A DNA stretch of 64,000 nucleotides from Paenibacillus nasutitermitis (GCF_014641075.1 NZ_BMHP01000002.1:558001-622000); one strand, 5' to 3'; numbered from the stretch's first letter, positions 1 to 9,382 are shown. Numbers and translations: made by a program. Notes: a model not told the origin generated them from the sequence alone.

Positions 1-72
1 GTCGCGATCCTGACAGGCATTTGGCCATCCATTGAAACTATTGCCGTATATCACGAAATAATCACGCATCAT
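1..72 (-). CDS. Partial CDS, unknown, cut by the window edge
   Basis: An open frame begins at ATG 72 (a second ATG is at 69) and stays open for 24 codons to the left edge. It begins 12 nt after the stop of the DegT gene on the same strand, so it is probably the next gene of that operon. The N-terminus reads MMRDYFVIYGNSFNGW. I do not recognise it, and no strong ribosome binding site is visible. The call rests on position and an open frame only. Confidence 0.35.
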   Translation of the reverse strand, partial: MMRDYFVIYGNSFNGWPNACQDRD

Positions 73-84
73 GAATCTACTGAT

Positions 85-1281
85 CTATAAATAGGATTGG
101 ATTACTTTGTTGATACCGTTTGCAATATCTTCCATATCTTGCTCTGATCCGAGAAGAACGTTCTGGTGTAACCAAAGCATTTCATGTTCGGACGCTCTTT
201 CTGCCATCGGACAGCTGTTAGTCCTTACTTCTCCAACCAGCTTGCGGATTCGATCGATAATGGCGGAATTCTTGTTAAGAGGGACATATCCTGCCGTAAC
301 CGGTATCCCCTCCGCATTCAATTTGCGGATAAAATCTTCTTTAACATTTCTGTTTGAAATGTTTCTATCAAGCTTGAACATATAAAGGTGGTTCGCATGT
401 TTCGTAATTCGGCTATCATACTTCACGGGGTGAATTCCTTCAATTCCGTGCAAGAGTCCATCCAGTTTTTTTGCGCTGCGCTGGCGGATTTCCATCTGAT
501 CCTCCAGTCGGCTCAACTGGGCAAGCGCCAGTGCAGCCTGCACCTCACTAAACCTGAAGTTCCAGCCAATACTTTCGTGCTGATACCATTTACCGCTGCG
601 AACACGACCACAGTTATGAATCGACCAGACATGTTCGGCCAATTCCTCATCGTTGCTCACAATGACTCCACCCTCACCGCAATTGAGATTTTTACTTGAT
701 TGGAGACTGAAGGTACCCAAATCACCTAGTGCCCCTACCCCCTGATCTTCCCATTTGGCGGCTACCGCCTGCGCGGCATCTTCAATTAAAGAGAGTTTAT
801 ATGTCTTCGCAATTTGACTCAAACGGGTCATATTGGCTGGAGCACCGGCAATATGAACAGCGATAATCGCCTTTGTGGACGGAGTGATAGCTGCTTCAAC
901 CTTATCCGGATCAATCAGCATGGACTCATCTACATCCGCAAATACAGGAATAGCGCCGATCATCAATGCAGCCGTAGCGGTAGCAATGAACGTATAGGAG
1001 GGCATGATGACCTCATCGCCTGCTTCTATGCCGGCAGCCAGTAAAGCAATACTTATGGCAATTGTGCCATTGTTGACAGTTACAGCGTAATTCGCATCCT
1101 GCAGACGGGCAAACTGTTCCTCAAATAATTTGATTTTATCCGGATCTACACCTCCCCAGTTCCCCGATCTGACGGCCTCCAGCATTAACTTTTCTTCCAG
1201 TTCGCCAACTATCGGCCAGCTGGGAAATGGGGCCGTTCTTATCGGACTTCCACCGTCTACTGCTAATCTTATCTTCTGCAT
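85..1281 (-). CDS. DegT/DnrJ/EryC1/StrS family PLP aminotransferase
   Basis: This is a fold-type I, PLP-dependent sugar or cyclitol aminotransferase of about 398 residues. The N-terminal VDGGSPIRTAPFPSWP is typical of the family. The cofactor-binding Asp is in IEDAAQA (about D168), and the Schiff-base lysine is in SLQSSKNLNCGEGG (about K197). The frame could open at 1320, but AGAAGGAG lies 7 nt before ATG 1281, so the shorter start is chosen. Family members aminate keto-sugars or scyllo-inosose; the substrate here cannot be read. A divergent AraC regulator and a nearby Gfo/Idh/MocA dehydrogenase suggest a sugar- or cyclitol-processing cluster. Confidence 0.88.
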   Translation of the reverse strand: MQKIRLAVDGGSPIRTAPFPSWPIVGELEEKLMLEAVRSGNWGGVDPDKIKLFEEQFARLQDANYAVTVNNGTIAISIALLAAGIEAGDEVIMPSYTFIATATAALMIGAIPVFADVDESMLIDPDKVEAAITPSTKAIIAVHIAGAPANMTRLSQIAKTYKLSLIEDAAQAVAAKWEDQGVGALGDLGTFSLQSSKNLNCGEGGVIVSNDEELAEHVWSIHNCGRVRSGKWYQHESIGWNFRFSEVQAALALAQLSRLEDQMEIRQRSAKKLDGLLHGIEGIHPVKYDSRITKHANHLYMFKLDRNISNRNVKEDFIRKLNAEGIPVTAGYVPLNKNSAIIDRIRKLVGEVRTNSCPMAERASEHEMLWLHQNVLLGSEQDMEDIANGINKVIQSYL

Positions 1282-1550
1282 GCCGTTACTCCTTCTGGGT
1301 TTATGGTTCAACCGGCTCATATCCGACTCGCTGGAGCTGAATAGCGGTTGTAATATATCCGATCATTCCATTGCTATAAGCCCGAGTGACTACGCCCATC
1401 GACTTGGCTGTACTGAGTCTACATTGAAATTCCGGTCGCTCACTCCTTTCGATTAGTATGTTATAATACATCTCATAAAGAAATCGGCCATTTTTTTTAT
1501 TTATCTGGTCAATAAAAAGAAGACAGTGAAAAAATCGGGGGAAAATCGAC

Positions 1551-2465
1551 ATGGTGATGTTTCCGGAATATGAAGATGTTCTGTCTCTATCAGGTGCCGT
1601 AAGCCGAAAGTTTTCATGTGTAGTTAGAACGTATACGCTCCATAATCATTATGCTTTGCACTACCATGATGTACTCGAACTATCCCTCGTCGTTAGCGGA
1701 ACCGGGACCGAATTCATTAATGGGAGCCCTCATAAACTTCAACCAGGAACAGTCACTTTTTTACGCCCCCATGACATGCACGAAATATTTTGCGATCATT
1801 CGGGTGTAGAAGTCATTTGTTGCATGTTCGATATAAGCCTGTTGTTCGGATCATCAATGGAAGCGGATTTCGGTACAATCATTCTAGGCACGAATGACGG
1901 ATCCACATCCTACGCAGATCTCGATCCTCACCCTTACACCGAAATGAGAGCCTGCCTTGAAAAAATGCGAATCGAATTCCAAGAAGACAAGCTGGCTAAA
2001 AATTCGTATATTCGCAGCAAGCTAATCGAAGCTTTGATTATCTATTTCCGCGCTCATCAGAGAATGAATAATCTCACGCCATCGAGTTCCAATTATCGCA
2101 ATAAAAAGTTGATATGGAACGTCATTCAATACGTGAATACCCATTATATTGATGACTTATCCCTCGAAATCGTCTCCAGCCAATTCGATACCAGCGTTTC
2201 CGCCATTAGTCTAGCGTTCAAGGAAGTAATGGGAACAACTTTCCTTCAATATTTGCACAGCCTTCGGATCAGGAGAGCTACCGGTCTGCTGCTGAACACA
2301 AACATGTCTATACTTGATGCCTCCTTGGAAGCTGGCTTTCAATCCTTTCGCACCTTCTCCAGGGTTTTCATGAAAATCGAAGGAATATCACCCCGCGAAT
2401 ACCGTCTAAAGTACTCAAGGGAGCCAGTAACCTCCTCCTCTCAGTCTGATATTTCAAAGGAATAG
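1551..2465 (+). CDS. AraC family transcriptional regulator
   Basis: This 304-residue protein has an N-terminal cupin-like sensor (histidines in HNHYALHYHDVLEL, about residues 31-45; PGTVTFLRPHDMHEI about 65-80). A C-terminal double helix-turn-helix follows (about 200-290), ending in the usual FRTFSRVFMKIEGISPREYR. GGGGGA precedes ATG 1551 by 8 nt. It is divergent from the DegT gene and its last 25 nt overlap the convergent dehydrogenase gene. By position it probably controls the flanking sugar genes. The effector is unknown. Confidence 0.88.
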   Translation: MVMFPEYEDVLSLSGAVSRKFSCVVRTYTLHNHYALHYHDVLELSLVVSGTGTEFINGSPHKLQPGTVTFLRPHDMHEIFCDHSGVEVICCMFDISLLFGSSMEADFGTIILGTNDGSTSYADLDPHPYTEMRACLEKMRIEFQEDKLAKNSYIRSKLIEALIIYFRAHQRMNNLTPSSSNYRNKKLIWNVIQYVNTHYIDDLSLEIVSSQFDTSVSAISLAFKEVMGTTFLQYLHSLRIRRATGLLLNTNMSILDASLEAGFQSFRTFSRVFMKIEGISPREYRLKYSREPVTSSSQSDISKE

Positions 2466-3418
2466 GATTCCATACACCCTACTATTCGATTCGCAATTCT
2501 GACGGCGGAACAAGCTTCTTCCGCCGTTATAGGAAGCGGACCGTCCATCTCGATTGCCTGAATAAAGCTGGATAATTGGCAATAATAGGGGTCGTCAAGC
2601 TCTGAAGCTTCAGGTATAATAACACCTCGATCCGATGAATTCTCATCAACCACCTTATTATCGTTCTCCACATCCTTCTTGACTCCGCCTGAACGAAGAA
2701 CTCCCTGTTTTCCCGTAATATCAAACCCGGCACGAAATTCAGATGCCCCCCAAACAGCCTCTAAGCTAACTTTAGTTCCGTCAGCGTAATACAGCCATGC
2801 CACCGCCTGCTCCATACTCTCGCGGGTGATAATTTCCGCTCTTATATGCGTAATTTGATCGCCAAGCAGCCAAAGCACGTAATCGATATCATGAATCATA
2901 AGGTCAAACACAACACCGCCGCTTTTTCGTTTATCCATAAACCAACTGTTCTCCGCCGGTAATAGACTTGCTCTTGTCGTACGTATGGACGTTACAGCCC
3001 CAACTTCCCCTGAGCGCAGCCGCAGGCGGGCATCCTTATATTCCGGAAAAAATCTTAAGACATGGGCGACACACAATTTTACACCTTTTGCCCGGCTTAT
3101 CTCCATTAATTCCCAGCAATCGTCCTCGCTAAGTGAAAGCGGTTTCTCGCAGATCACATGTTTTCCAGCCTCCAGCGCAATCTGCACATATTCCTTATGC
3201 AAGTAAGTCGGCAAAGTCACGCAGATGATATCGATATCCGGACGTGCGATCATATCGCTGTAAGATGTATAGATTATTGCCTGCGGCAGCTCTGCTAACG
3301 TTGCTGCTTTCGCCCTCTCGGGATGGCAGACTGCCGTTACCCGAACTCCCTTCATCCTCATCAAACGATCGACGTATACTATTCCCATCGCACCGCACCC
3401 AATTAATCCGACGTTCAC
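2441..3418 (-). CDS. Gfo/Idh/MocA family oxidoreductase
   Basis: A NAD(P)-dependent sugar dehydrogenase of about 325 residues. The Rossmann motif GLIGCGAMG is at the N-terminus and the EKP motif sits in GKHVICEKPLS. The C-terminal alpha/beta half includes GGVVFDLMIHDIDYVLWLLG, with the DxxxHDID-type segment used near the active site. The longest frame starts at 3436, but GGGGAGG is 9 nt before GTG 3418. It is convergent with the AraC gene (25 nt overlap). Substrate unknown; a second, unrelated-context member occurs at 54307-55452. Confidence 0.87.
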   Translation of the reverse strand: MNVGLIGCGAMGIVYVDRLMRMKGVRVTAVCHPERAKAATLAELPQAIIYTSYSDMIARPDIDIICVTLPTYLHKEYVQIALEAGKHVICEKPLSLSEDDCWELMEISRAKGVKLCVAHVLRFFPEYKDARLRLRSGEVGAVTSIRTTRASLLPAENSWFMDKRKSGGVVFDLMIHDIDYVLWLLGDQITHIRAEIITRESMEQAVAWLYYADGTKVSLEAVWGASEFRAGFDITGKQGVLRSGGVKKDVENDNKVVDENSSDRGVIIPEASELDDPYYCQLSSFIQAIEMDGPLPITAEEACSAVRIANRIVGCMESYSFEISD

Positions 3419-3616
3419 ACCTACCATCCTCCCCATCTTAGTTCTAACTTCATATTAACCAAATCTATTAAAAAAGTTGGTCAAAATAATTACGAAAGCA
3501 GACAATTCTGATTATTCAAAAGGTCTTAATAAAAGATAGAAAACGAGAGTCCCTTGGAGAACACAGTAAACTTTTGAGAATTTGCTGGTTTTGCCCGAAG
3601 CGAAAAACGTAGCAAG

Positions 3617-3661
3617 AAAAAAAATGCAGCCATCATCCCCTGGGATATTGGCTGCATTTTT
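3617..3661 (-). terminator. Intrinsic terminator
   Basis: A 12-bp stem AAAATGCAGCCA/TGGCTGCATTTT is followed on the minus strand by a run of eight T. It lies about 130 nt beyond the CDF transporter stop. The rest of the 3437-3788 gap shows no convincing gene. Confidence 0.75.
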
Positions 3662-3788
3662 GGTTATTAACTTTGTCATTCGTTCGCCATTCAACTACAA
3701 ATGCCGTTAGTAAAATCGACAAAGACCATGGTAATTTTCGATGGTTCGTCCGTGAAAGCTTTTGAGTTCTCCCGAGGCCCTCTACTTT

Positions 3789-4784
3789 TCACTTCATGTA
3801 CGAACTGCGAATAATTTCAACCTCTTCTTTTTTGTTCCAGCTTTGCAGCTCGTCATCCTCGATGATCCCCAATGTTACGTCTGAAATGTCCGGGTCCGCC
3901 AGAAGCTTGTCTCTTACGCGGTATTTGATATCGTCGGCATCAGCCAAAGTCAGACCTTTGCGAAGCTCGATATACCCATCCACATGATAGAACCGGCCTT
4001 CTTGGATGATACGCATTTTATTGATATCCCTTACATCGGAATCCTCCAAAATGATCTGTGCAATACGCTCTTCAATGACTTTCGGGGCGGCTACCCCGAT
4101 TAATCCGATCATATTGTCATATCCGACTTTGAAAGCGACGAACACCATTAACAGTCCAATCAGCATCGTAGCGATTCCGTCAAAACGGTCAAAGGATGTG
4201 AATTGGGCGATGATGACGGCAACAAGTGCAAGCAGGGCGCCGCTTGTCGCTACCACATCCTCATAGAAGACAAGGCGCGTAGGAGGGGCGGCGCGCCCTA
4301 CATTCCGGATTGCAGCCGAAACGATTGCCGTTCCTTTCGCTTCCGAGCGTGTTTCCTTCACAATTTCCTTCATCGCTTTAATCAGGATGCCTCCGTCCAC
4401 GCCCACGGAGATCAGCAGAACAATCAGGCTCAACCAGAAGTTTGTCGCGTGAGCGGGATGATTCAATAAATGAAAGCCCTCTTTGATGGTCTCATAGGCC
4501 ATAATCGTGACCACAATGACAGCCACCATACAGAAAATATTGATCACTCGTCCGAAACCGGTTGGAAACCGCTTGGACGGAGCCCGCTCGGCCAGAACAC
4601 TTCCCGAGAATACAAACCCCTGGTTAATCGCATCCGCTACAGAATGCATGGCAGATGCAAACATCGTGCCGCTGCCGCTAAACGAGGCGGCTACGCCTTT
4701 GAGAATGGCAATTCCCGCATTTCCCAAGGCGGCTATCCCCGAGGACGTATTCCCTTTTTTTATTAATTGGATGAAGCTGCTCAC
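3789..4784 (-). CDS. Cation diffusion facilitator (CDF) family transporter
   Basis: A 331-residue membrane protein of the CDF family, which exchanges divalent metal (Zn, Co, Mn, Fe) for protons. The TM2 metal site HSVAD (H47, D51) is present. The TM5 site reads EDVVATSG (E175, D176), as in the ZnT9-like branch rather than the usual HxxxD. The soluble C-terminal domain, about 240-331, has the expected ferredoxin-like pattern. The start is GTG 4784 behind AAGGAGG. A terminator lies downstream. Metal specificity cannot be told from sequence alone. Confidence 0.85.
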   Translation of the reverse strand: MSSFIQLIKKGNTSSGIAALGNAGIAILKGVAASFSGSGTMFASAMHSVADAINQGFVFSGSVLAERAPSKRFPTGFGRVINIFCMVAVIVVTIMAYETIKEGFHLLNHPAHATNFWLSLIVLLISVGVDGGILIKAMKEIVKETRSEAKGTAIVSAAIRNVGRAAPPTRLVFYEDVVATSGALLALVAVIIAQFTSFDRFDGIATMLIGLLMVFVAFKVGYDNMIGLIGVAAPKVIEERIAQIILEDSDVRDINKMRIIQEGRFYHVDGYIELRKGLTLADADDIKYRVRDKLLADPDISDVTLGIIEDDELQSWNKKEEVEIIRSSYMK

Positions 4785-4819
4785 TCTCAGATTAGACCTC
4801 CTTCGTTCATCGAGACTCG

Positions 4820-4912
4820 CTAAGTCTTATTCTGCTGTTGCCATAGAAACCAGCCCCGAAGATCCTGCCTGAGAATAAGTTGCCACCACAGGTAAAAGTT
4901 ATGCTCCGTCAC
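4820..4912 (-). CDS. Possible 30-residue Trp-rich peptide (weak)
   Basis: A 31-codon frame with GTG start ends about 35 nt before the CDF gene. The peptide contains FYLWWQLIL and GWFLWQQQ, an amphipathic Trp-rich composition. The ribosome binding site is poor (AGGTG 12 nt upstream). It could be an upstream peptide or chance. The remainder of the 4785-4994 gap shows nothing clear. Confidence 0.2.
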   Translation of the reverse strand: MTEHNFYLWWQLILRQDLRGWFLWQQQNKT

Positions 4913-4994
4913 GCTCTTTTTCAACACCTGAAAGTGCCTTGCAGGACATATTCCGGGCCCTGCGCTTCATCGTAAGTTCTGGAATTCTGGACCC

Positions 4995-7034
4995 TCATTC
5001 CTCTTCAACTTTGTTCAAGGCCTGCAGGAAAATATTCTTAACCTTGGCAGTCGTGTAGCCGCTCCCGCCGCGCCCTTTCACATTCTCGATCATAACCGCA
5101 AGCAGAAGCTGCGGATCATCGGCATTAAAACCGGCAAACCAGCCGTTTTCGCTGCCTTCACCGCCCTTGCTCTGCTTCAACTCCGCCGTCCCTGTTTTAC
5201 CTGCAATGGAGACTCCCGGAATATAAGCGCCGTGACTTGCACCGCCGGGCGTGCTTACAGTCTTGATGAGGTCGGTTTTGAGAATTCCAGCCGTTTCAGG
5301 GGACATTGCTTGTTCCTTCCAGTACTTAACGGGATCAGTCCGGTCCTGTTCCGACAGCAACGGGTAGATTATACTGCCGTCATTGACCACCGCCGAGAAC
5401 ATCAGCGCGACCTGCAGCGAGGTCATGGTCAGTTCTCCTTGTCCATAACCGGTGTCAGCCAACAGAACATCGCTGTTGATGCCGTTGTTCGCAATCTGGG
5501 ACTTCTTCATGGGATAGGGGATCGGTATCGCTTCGCCGACCCCGTATTTGGCCGCCTCCTTTGCGAATGCCTCGCGGCCTACTGCCAGCGCCGTTTGGGC
5601 AAAATAAATATTATCCGAGTAGACCAGCGCATCCTGCAAATTGACCGGACTGACATCATGCACCCGTTTCACATAATAGTTTCCCCATGAACGGTCTGCG
5701 GTCCATTTCAGGCCCGATATCGATTTTTTCTCAGCAGGATCGAGCTTGCCGGTATCCAGCCCAATAGCGGCTGTAATCAATTTGAAGGCTGATCCTGGCG
5801 CGTAGCCTTGGGCAAACCGGTTCAGGAACGGCTTCTGGGGGTCTTCACTCCAATGCCGGTACTGATTGCCAAGAATCCCCCGCTGAAAAACATTGGGATC
5901 GTAGGAGGGACTACTCACAAGAGCCAGAACGTCGCCGGCCAGAGGGTCGATAGCAGCCGCGGAACCGGTATCGGTCTTTAACTCGTCATAAATGGTCTGC
6001 TGTAGAACCGCATCGATCGTCAGTATAACCGTCTCTCCGGCAGTCGCTTCAATTTCTGCAAGCACCTCTTTTTCCTTACCCTGATTGTCCACAATAATAA
6101 TCCGCATGCCGTCTTGGCCCTTGAGCTTCTGCTCATAGACCAGCTCCAGCCCCGATTTTCCGATCAGATCGCCAGTGTGGTATCCTTTGTCCTTGTTTTT
6201 CTCCAGCTGTTCGGCACTGATTTCAGCGATATAACCCGTCAAGTGGGCGGCCGCCTCCCCATACGGATAAGCGCGCCCCTTCTTCCTCTGAACGTCCACC
6301 CCTGGCAGATCCAAATATTGGTCAAGCGATTCTTCCGGAACAACCGCAATGGGGACAAACAGATCCGCCTTGACCCAGGATGCATGGAGTTTCTTGTCAA
6401 TGTCGGCGACAGAACAATTTAACCACTGTGCAAGCTTCGCTTTCGTTTTATTGGAGTCTGCGCCAAGTTTCCCCGGAATGATGCCGATTTGCGGCAGCTC
6501 GGTATTGACAGCAAGGCCGTTGCCCGACCGGTCGTAAATTTGACCGCGTTCCCCTTTGGACTTCAGCACGCGCACCTTGTCGCCATCCTGCATTTGCGGA
6601 AAAATGAGCGAGGGATCCCATGCAACGAGCCACTTGGGTTCTTTTTCGATGATGGTTTTCAGCAGCTTGGCCTCATGGGTGAAGGCAACCGGACCGGCAT
6701 CCGTTTCGAGCTCCACTTTGAAGGAATAACTGATTTCCATAACATCTTTCCCAAGCTCGTTTTCGTTCTGGGGGACTTCCCCCGTTACCTTAAGATTGCG
6801 GACCGCAATGCCCTCATATATTTTACTGTAGCGCCGGGCAAAATCCTCCTCCGTTAGGGAGGACTTAACTGTCGGCGTTAATTTTGAATACATGGCTGCA
6901 TAATTCTGTCCCTGCCAGTCCTGCAAATAAGCTTGGAACACATCCGAGGGTTTCTCGGCCTGTTCTTTGTCGCAGCCGGCAAGCGCTATGATCCCTATCA
7001 GAAGCCCCGTCAAGCTCAACAGCCATCTTCGCAA
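4995..7034 (-). CDS. pbpC: Class B penicillin-binding protein with MecA_N/NTF2-like domain (PBP3-like)
   Basis: A 679-residue DD-transpeptidase resembling B. subtilis PBP3. An N-terminal signal with lipobox LAGC (C21) is followed by an NTF2-like MecA_N domain (about 28-150), a PBP dimer domain (about 155-320), and the transpeptidase domain. Active-site motifs are SAFK (S415, K418), SDN (473-475) and KTG (613-615). The start is TTG 7034 with AAGGAG 9 nt upstream. It crosslinks peptidoglycan outside the membrane. Low beta-lactam affinity is known for some family members but cannot be inferred here. Confidence 0.88.
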   Translation of the reverse strand: MRRWLLSLTGLLIGIIALAGCDKEQAEKPSDVFQAYLQDWQGQNYAAMYSKLTPTVKSSLTEEDFARRYSKIYEGIAVRNLKVTGEVPQNENELGKDVMEISYSFKVELETDAGPVAFTHEAKLLKTIIEKEPKWLVAWDPSLIFPQMQDGDKVRVLKSKGERGQIYDRSGNGLAVNTELPQIGIIPGKLGADSNKTKAKLAQWLNCSVADIDKKLHASWVKADLFVPIAVVPEESLDQYLDLPGVDVQRKKGRAYPYGEAAAHLTGYIAEISAEQLEKNKDKGYHTGDLIGKSGLELVYEQKLKGQDGMRIIIVDNQGKEKEVLAEIEATAGETVILTIDAVLQQTIYDELKTDTGSAAAIDPLAGDVLALVSSPSYDPNVFQRGILGNQYRHWSEDPQKPFLNRFAQGYAPGSAFKLITAAIGLDTGKLDPAEKKSISGLKWTADRSWGNYYVKRVHDVSPVNLQDALVYSDNIYFAQTALAVGREAFAKEAAKYGVGEAIPIPYPMKKSQIANNGINSDVLLADTGYGQGELTMTSLQVALMFSAVVNDGSIIYPLLSEQDRTDPVKYWKEQAMSPETAGILKTDLIKTVSTPGGASHGAYIPGVSIAGKTGTAELKQSKGGEGSENGWFAGFNADDPQLLLAVMIENVKGRGGSGYTTAKVKNIFLQALNKVEEE

Positions 7035-7148
7035 TTTTTCTCTCTCCTTCCTCTGTCGGCTTTTTCCCCATATGCTCTATTATCATAGCTTGTCATAGGA
7101 AAATTGCACAATAGAGAAAGAATGAAATATTGTGATTAACCTGCATAA

Positions 7149-7191
7149 CAAACAAGCTGGCAATCGGTTGAGAACCAATGCCAGCTTGTTT
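7149..7191 (-). terminator. Hairpin, probable terminator of mqnBD
   Basis: A 13-bp perfect stem AAACAAGCTGGCA/TGCCAGCTTGTTT encloses a small nested stem GGTT/AACC. It lies about 95 nt past the mqnD stop. The T tract is short, so termination strength is uncertain. Confidence 0.6.
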
Positions 7192-7284
7192 GATTTAAGC
7201 CTATAGTCGTATCAATATTGGTCCACTGGACTCCATTATTGGAAAGTGCAATCGAAACTGGCCCACGACCTTAATCGTGCTCTG

Positions 7285-8124
7285 CTATCGCAGCAGAGAA
7301 GGATCGATTTCCGGCACAAGACCTTCCTTGGCCGCTCTGCCAAGCAGCGCCTCGACCGCTGCATAACCGTCCTCGCCCAGATTGGCCGTGAATTCGTTGA
7401 CATAAAGGTCAATATGCGCCTGTGCCACTTCGGGCTCCATTTCCTGGGCATGCTTCATCACGTAGGTCTGCGAAGCCTCCGGATGCGCCCAGGCATATTC
7501 AACCGATGCCCGAATATACCCTGCAATCGTATCCCGATCCATCGAGCGGCGGGCAATAATGGCGCCAAGCGGAATCGGCAGACCCGTGTCCGCTTCCCAC
7601 CAGCTGCCAAGATCGGTCAGAAGAGTGAGGCCATACGACGGATAGGTAAAGCGGGCTTCGTGAATGACCAGTCCCGCATCAATTAAGCCATCCCGGACAG
7701 CAGGCATGATTTCATGGAAAGGCATGACCACAATCTCGCCGACTCCCCCGGGTACATTCTGGGCCAGCCATAAACGGAACAACAGATAAGCAGTCGAACG
7801 CTCGCTCGGCACAGCAACCCTTTTGCCAATAAGCGCACCCGGCCCTTCTTTGCCGCCTTCCGCCCCAGCTGTTAGGACCAGCGGACCGCAGCCACGCCCA
7901 AGCGCTCCACCACAAGGCAGCAGTGCGTATTCGTTGAGCAGCCAGGGAAGAGCGGCATAGGATACCTTCATCACCTCAGGGCCGCTGACTTTGGCCGCCA
8001 AATTGTTAGTGATATCAATATCCGCATACGTTACATTCAATGAGGGAGCATCCGGCAGGAGCCCATGCACCCACGCATGAAAGACAAACGTATCATTCGG
8101 ACAAGGAGAAAATGCAATATTCAT
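7285..8124 (-). CDS. mqnD: 1,4-dihydroxy-6-naphthoate synthase MqnD
   Basis: A 279-residue periplasmic-binding-protein-like fold enzyme of the futalosine route to menaquinone. It converts cyclic dehypoxanthinyl futalosine to 1,4-dihydroxy-6-naphthoate. Family signatures are the N-terminal FSPCPNDTFVFHAWVHG and the later GLIDAGLVIHEARFTY. It overlaps mqnB by 4 nt (ATGA), indicating translational coupling. No mqnA, mqnC or mqnE is in the window. Confidence 0.9.
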   Translation of the reverse strand: MNIAFSPCPNDTFVFHAWVHGLLPDAPSLNVTYADIDITNNLAAKVSGPEVMKVSYAALPWLLNEYALLPCGGALGRGCGPLVLTAGAEGGKEGPGALIGKRVAVPSERSTAYLLFRLWLAQNVPGGVGEIVVMPFHEIMPAVRDGLIDAGLVIHEARFTYPSYGLTLLTDLGSWWEADTGLPIPLGAIIARRSMDRDTIAGYIRASVEYAWAHPEASQTYVMKHAQEMEPEVAQAHIDLYVNEFTANLGEDGYAAVEALLGRAAKEGLVPEIDPSLLR

Positions 8125-8822
8125 GACAACACCTCCGATAGAATTGCGCTTGCCTCTTCCAGCGCCTTGAGAGCATCCCCGATTCTCCAGGCATCGCGGT
8201 CGCGGGGACCTACGCTGTTGGAGATTGCCCGGATTTCCAGCACCGGAATCCCGCGCTGCGAAGCCGCCGTTCCGATGCCGTAGCCTTCCATCGCTTCAGC
8301 TGCAGCCCCCGGTATGCGCTCTTCCAACAATTCGGCAGTCTCCGCAGTACCAGTAGCAGTCGAAACTGTCAGTACCGGTCCTGCTATAACCTTAATCCCT
8401 GCTGAACGGATCGCTTCCGTCAGAGCAGCGGTCAGACCTTGATGCACCGGAACACGGCAGCTGCCAAACCCCAGCTCGTCCACACTAAGAAACCCCTCAG
8501 GCGTTTCAGCCCCCAGATCGGCCGCAATTATTTCGCTGGCCACAACGATGGAGCCTGTTTCCGCCCTATCCTTGAAGCCGCCGGCTATCCCGGCGCATAT
8601 AACCAGATCATAACGGGAGTGAGCCAAGGCGCTTGCCGCACTGGCTGCTGCTGCCGCTGCGCCCACGCCGCCTGCAATCACCTGAAACCGATTGTCTGCG
8701 CCAAGCCCTCTGAGTACGGCCTCTTTCTCCGCGTCCACAGAAGCCACAATTAGAACTTGCTGTTTGCGGCTGAACTGTAACGGCATATCTCCGTTATATT
8801 CGGCATCCGTTTTATAATTCAT
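8121..8822 (-). CDS. mqnB: Futalosine hydrolase MqnB
   Basis: A 233-residue nucleoside-phosphorylase-fold enzyme that removes hypoxanthine from futalosine. Recognisable pieces are DLVICAGIAGGF, AETGSIVVASEI and AAEAMEGYGIGTAA, the last holding the base-recognition Glu/Met region. GGAGG lies 10 nt before ATG 8822. It is the first gene of the mqnB-mqnD pair. Confidence 0.87.
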   Translation of the reverse strand: MNYKTDAEYNGDMPLQFSRKQQVLIVASVDAEKEAVLRGLGADNRFQVIAGGVGAAAAAASAASALAHSRYDLVICAGIAGGFKDRAETGSIVVASEIIAADLGAETPEGFLSVDELGFGSCRVPVHQGLTAALTEAIRSAGIKVIAGPVLTVSTATGTAETAELLEERIPGAAAEAMEGYGIGTAASQRGIPVLEIRAISNSVGPRDRDAWRIGDALKALEEASAILSEVLS

Positions 8823-8933
8823 TGCATAAATCCCTCCACCATAAAAGTTTACACGATATTTGCTCCTTATTCCAACAACGGTCTTTTCTTAACCGAAAGA
8901 GAGAATAGAGGGCAAGAGCGCATCCTAATCGGC

Positions 8934-9266
8934 TCAGCTGCGCGGCGCCCATAACATAATGGAGACACCGATGATACAGACGAGAGCTCCGATCCAGTCA
9001 TAAAGATCCGGCGTTTTTCGATCCACTGCCCAGCCCCATAACACAGCCAGAATCACAAATACGCCGCCATAAGCAGCATATACACGGCCAAAGCTGGGAA
9101 ACTGCTGCAGCGTCGGAATAATGCCGTATACGACAAGAATCAATCCCCCCGCCACACCATACCCTATCGGCTTGGATTCCCGAAGCCAGAGCCATACGAG
9201 ATAACCGCCCCCGATTTCCGCCAGGCCGGCCACTATAAATAAACCGATGGTTAAGCCGATAACAAT
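8934..9266 (-). CDS. ynfA: YnfA/UPF0060 family small membrane protein, probable non-ATG start
   Basis: A UPF0060 membrane protein with four predicted TM segments and the hallmark LAEIGGGYLVWLWLRE. The first canonical start is GTG 9233, which has no ribosome binding site and would cut off the first half of TM1. In-frame sequence upstream (IVIGLTIGLFIVAGLAEIGG) fits the family N-terminus. AAAGGGGG lies just before ATT 9266/GTT/ATC. No ATG, GTG or TTG occurs between the upstream stop and GTG 9233. Initiation at ATT (110 residues) or a neighbouring non-standard codon is inferred. Confidence 0.75.
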   Translation of the reverse strand: MVIGLTIGLFIVAGLAEIGGGYLVWLWLRESKPIGYGVAGGLILVVYGIIPTLQQFPSFGRVYAAYGGVFVILAVLWGWAVDRKTPDLYDWIGALVCIIGVSIMLWAPRS

Positions 9267-9382
9267 CTTCCCCCTTTGATCGTGGATACGTCATTGAAAC
9301 ACATATAACCAATCCTAAGGGGTGACGCCGAATTAGGCAAGAACCCTTCTGGTACAAAAAATCAGACCGCATACCCATAAAT

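Noticed and set aside
1301..1552. 83-residue minus-strand frame upstream of the DegT gene
   Set aside because: It covers the divergent promoter region, overlaps the DegT start, and has no ribosome binding site or family look.
3512..3694. 60-residue minus-strand frame
   Set aside because: It contains the terminator hairpin of the CDF gene and has no ribosome binding site.
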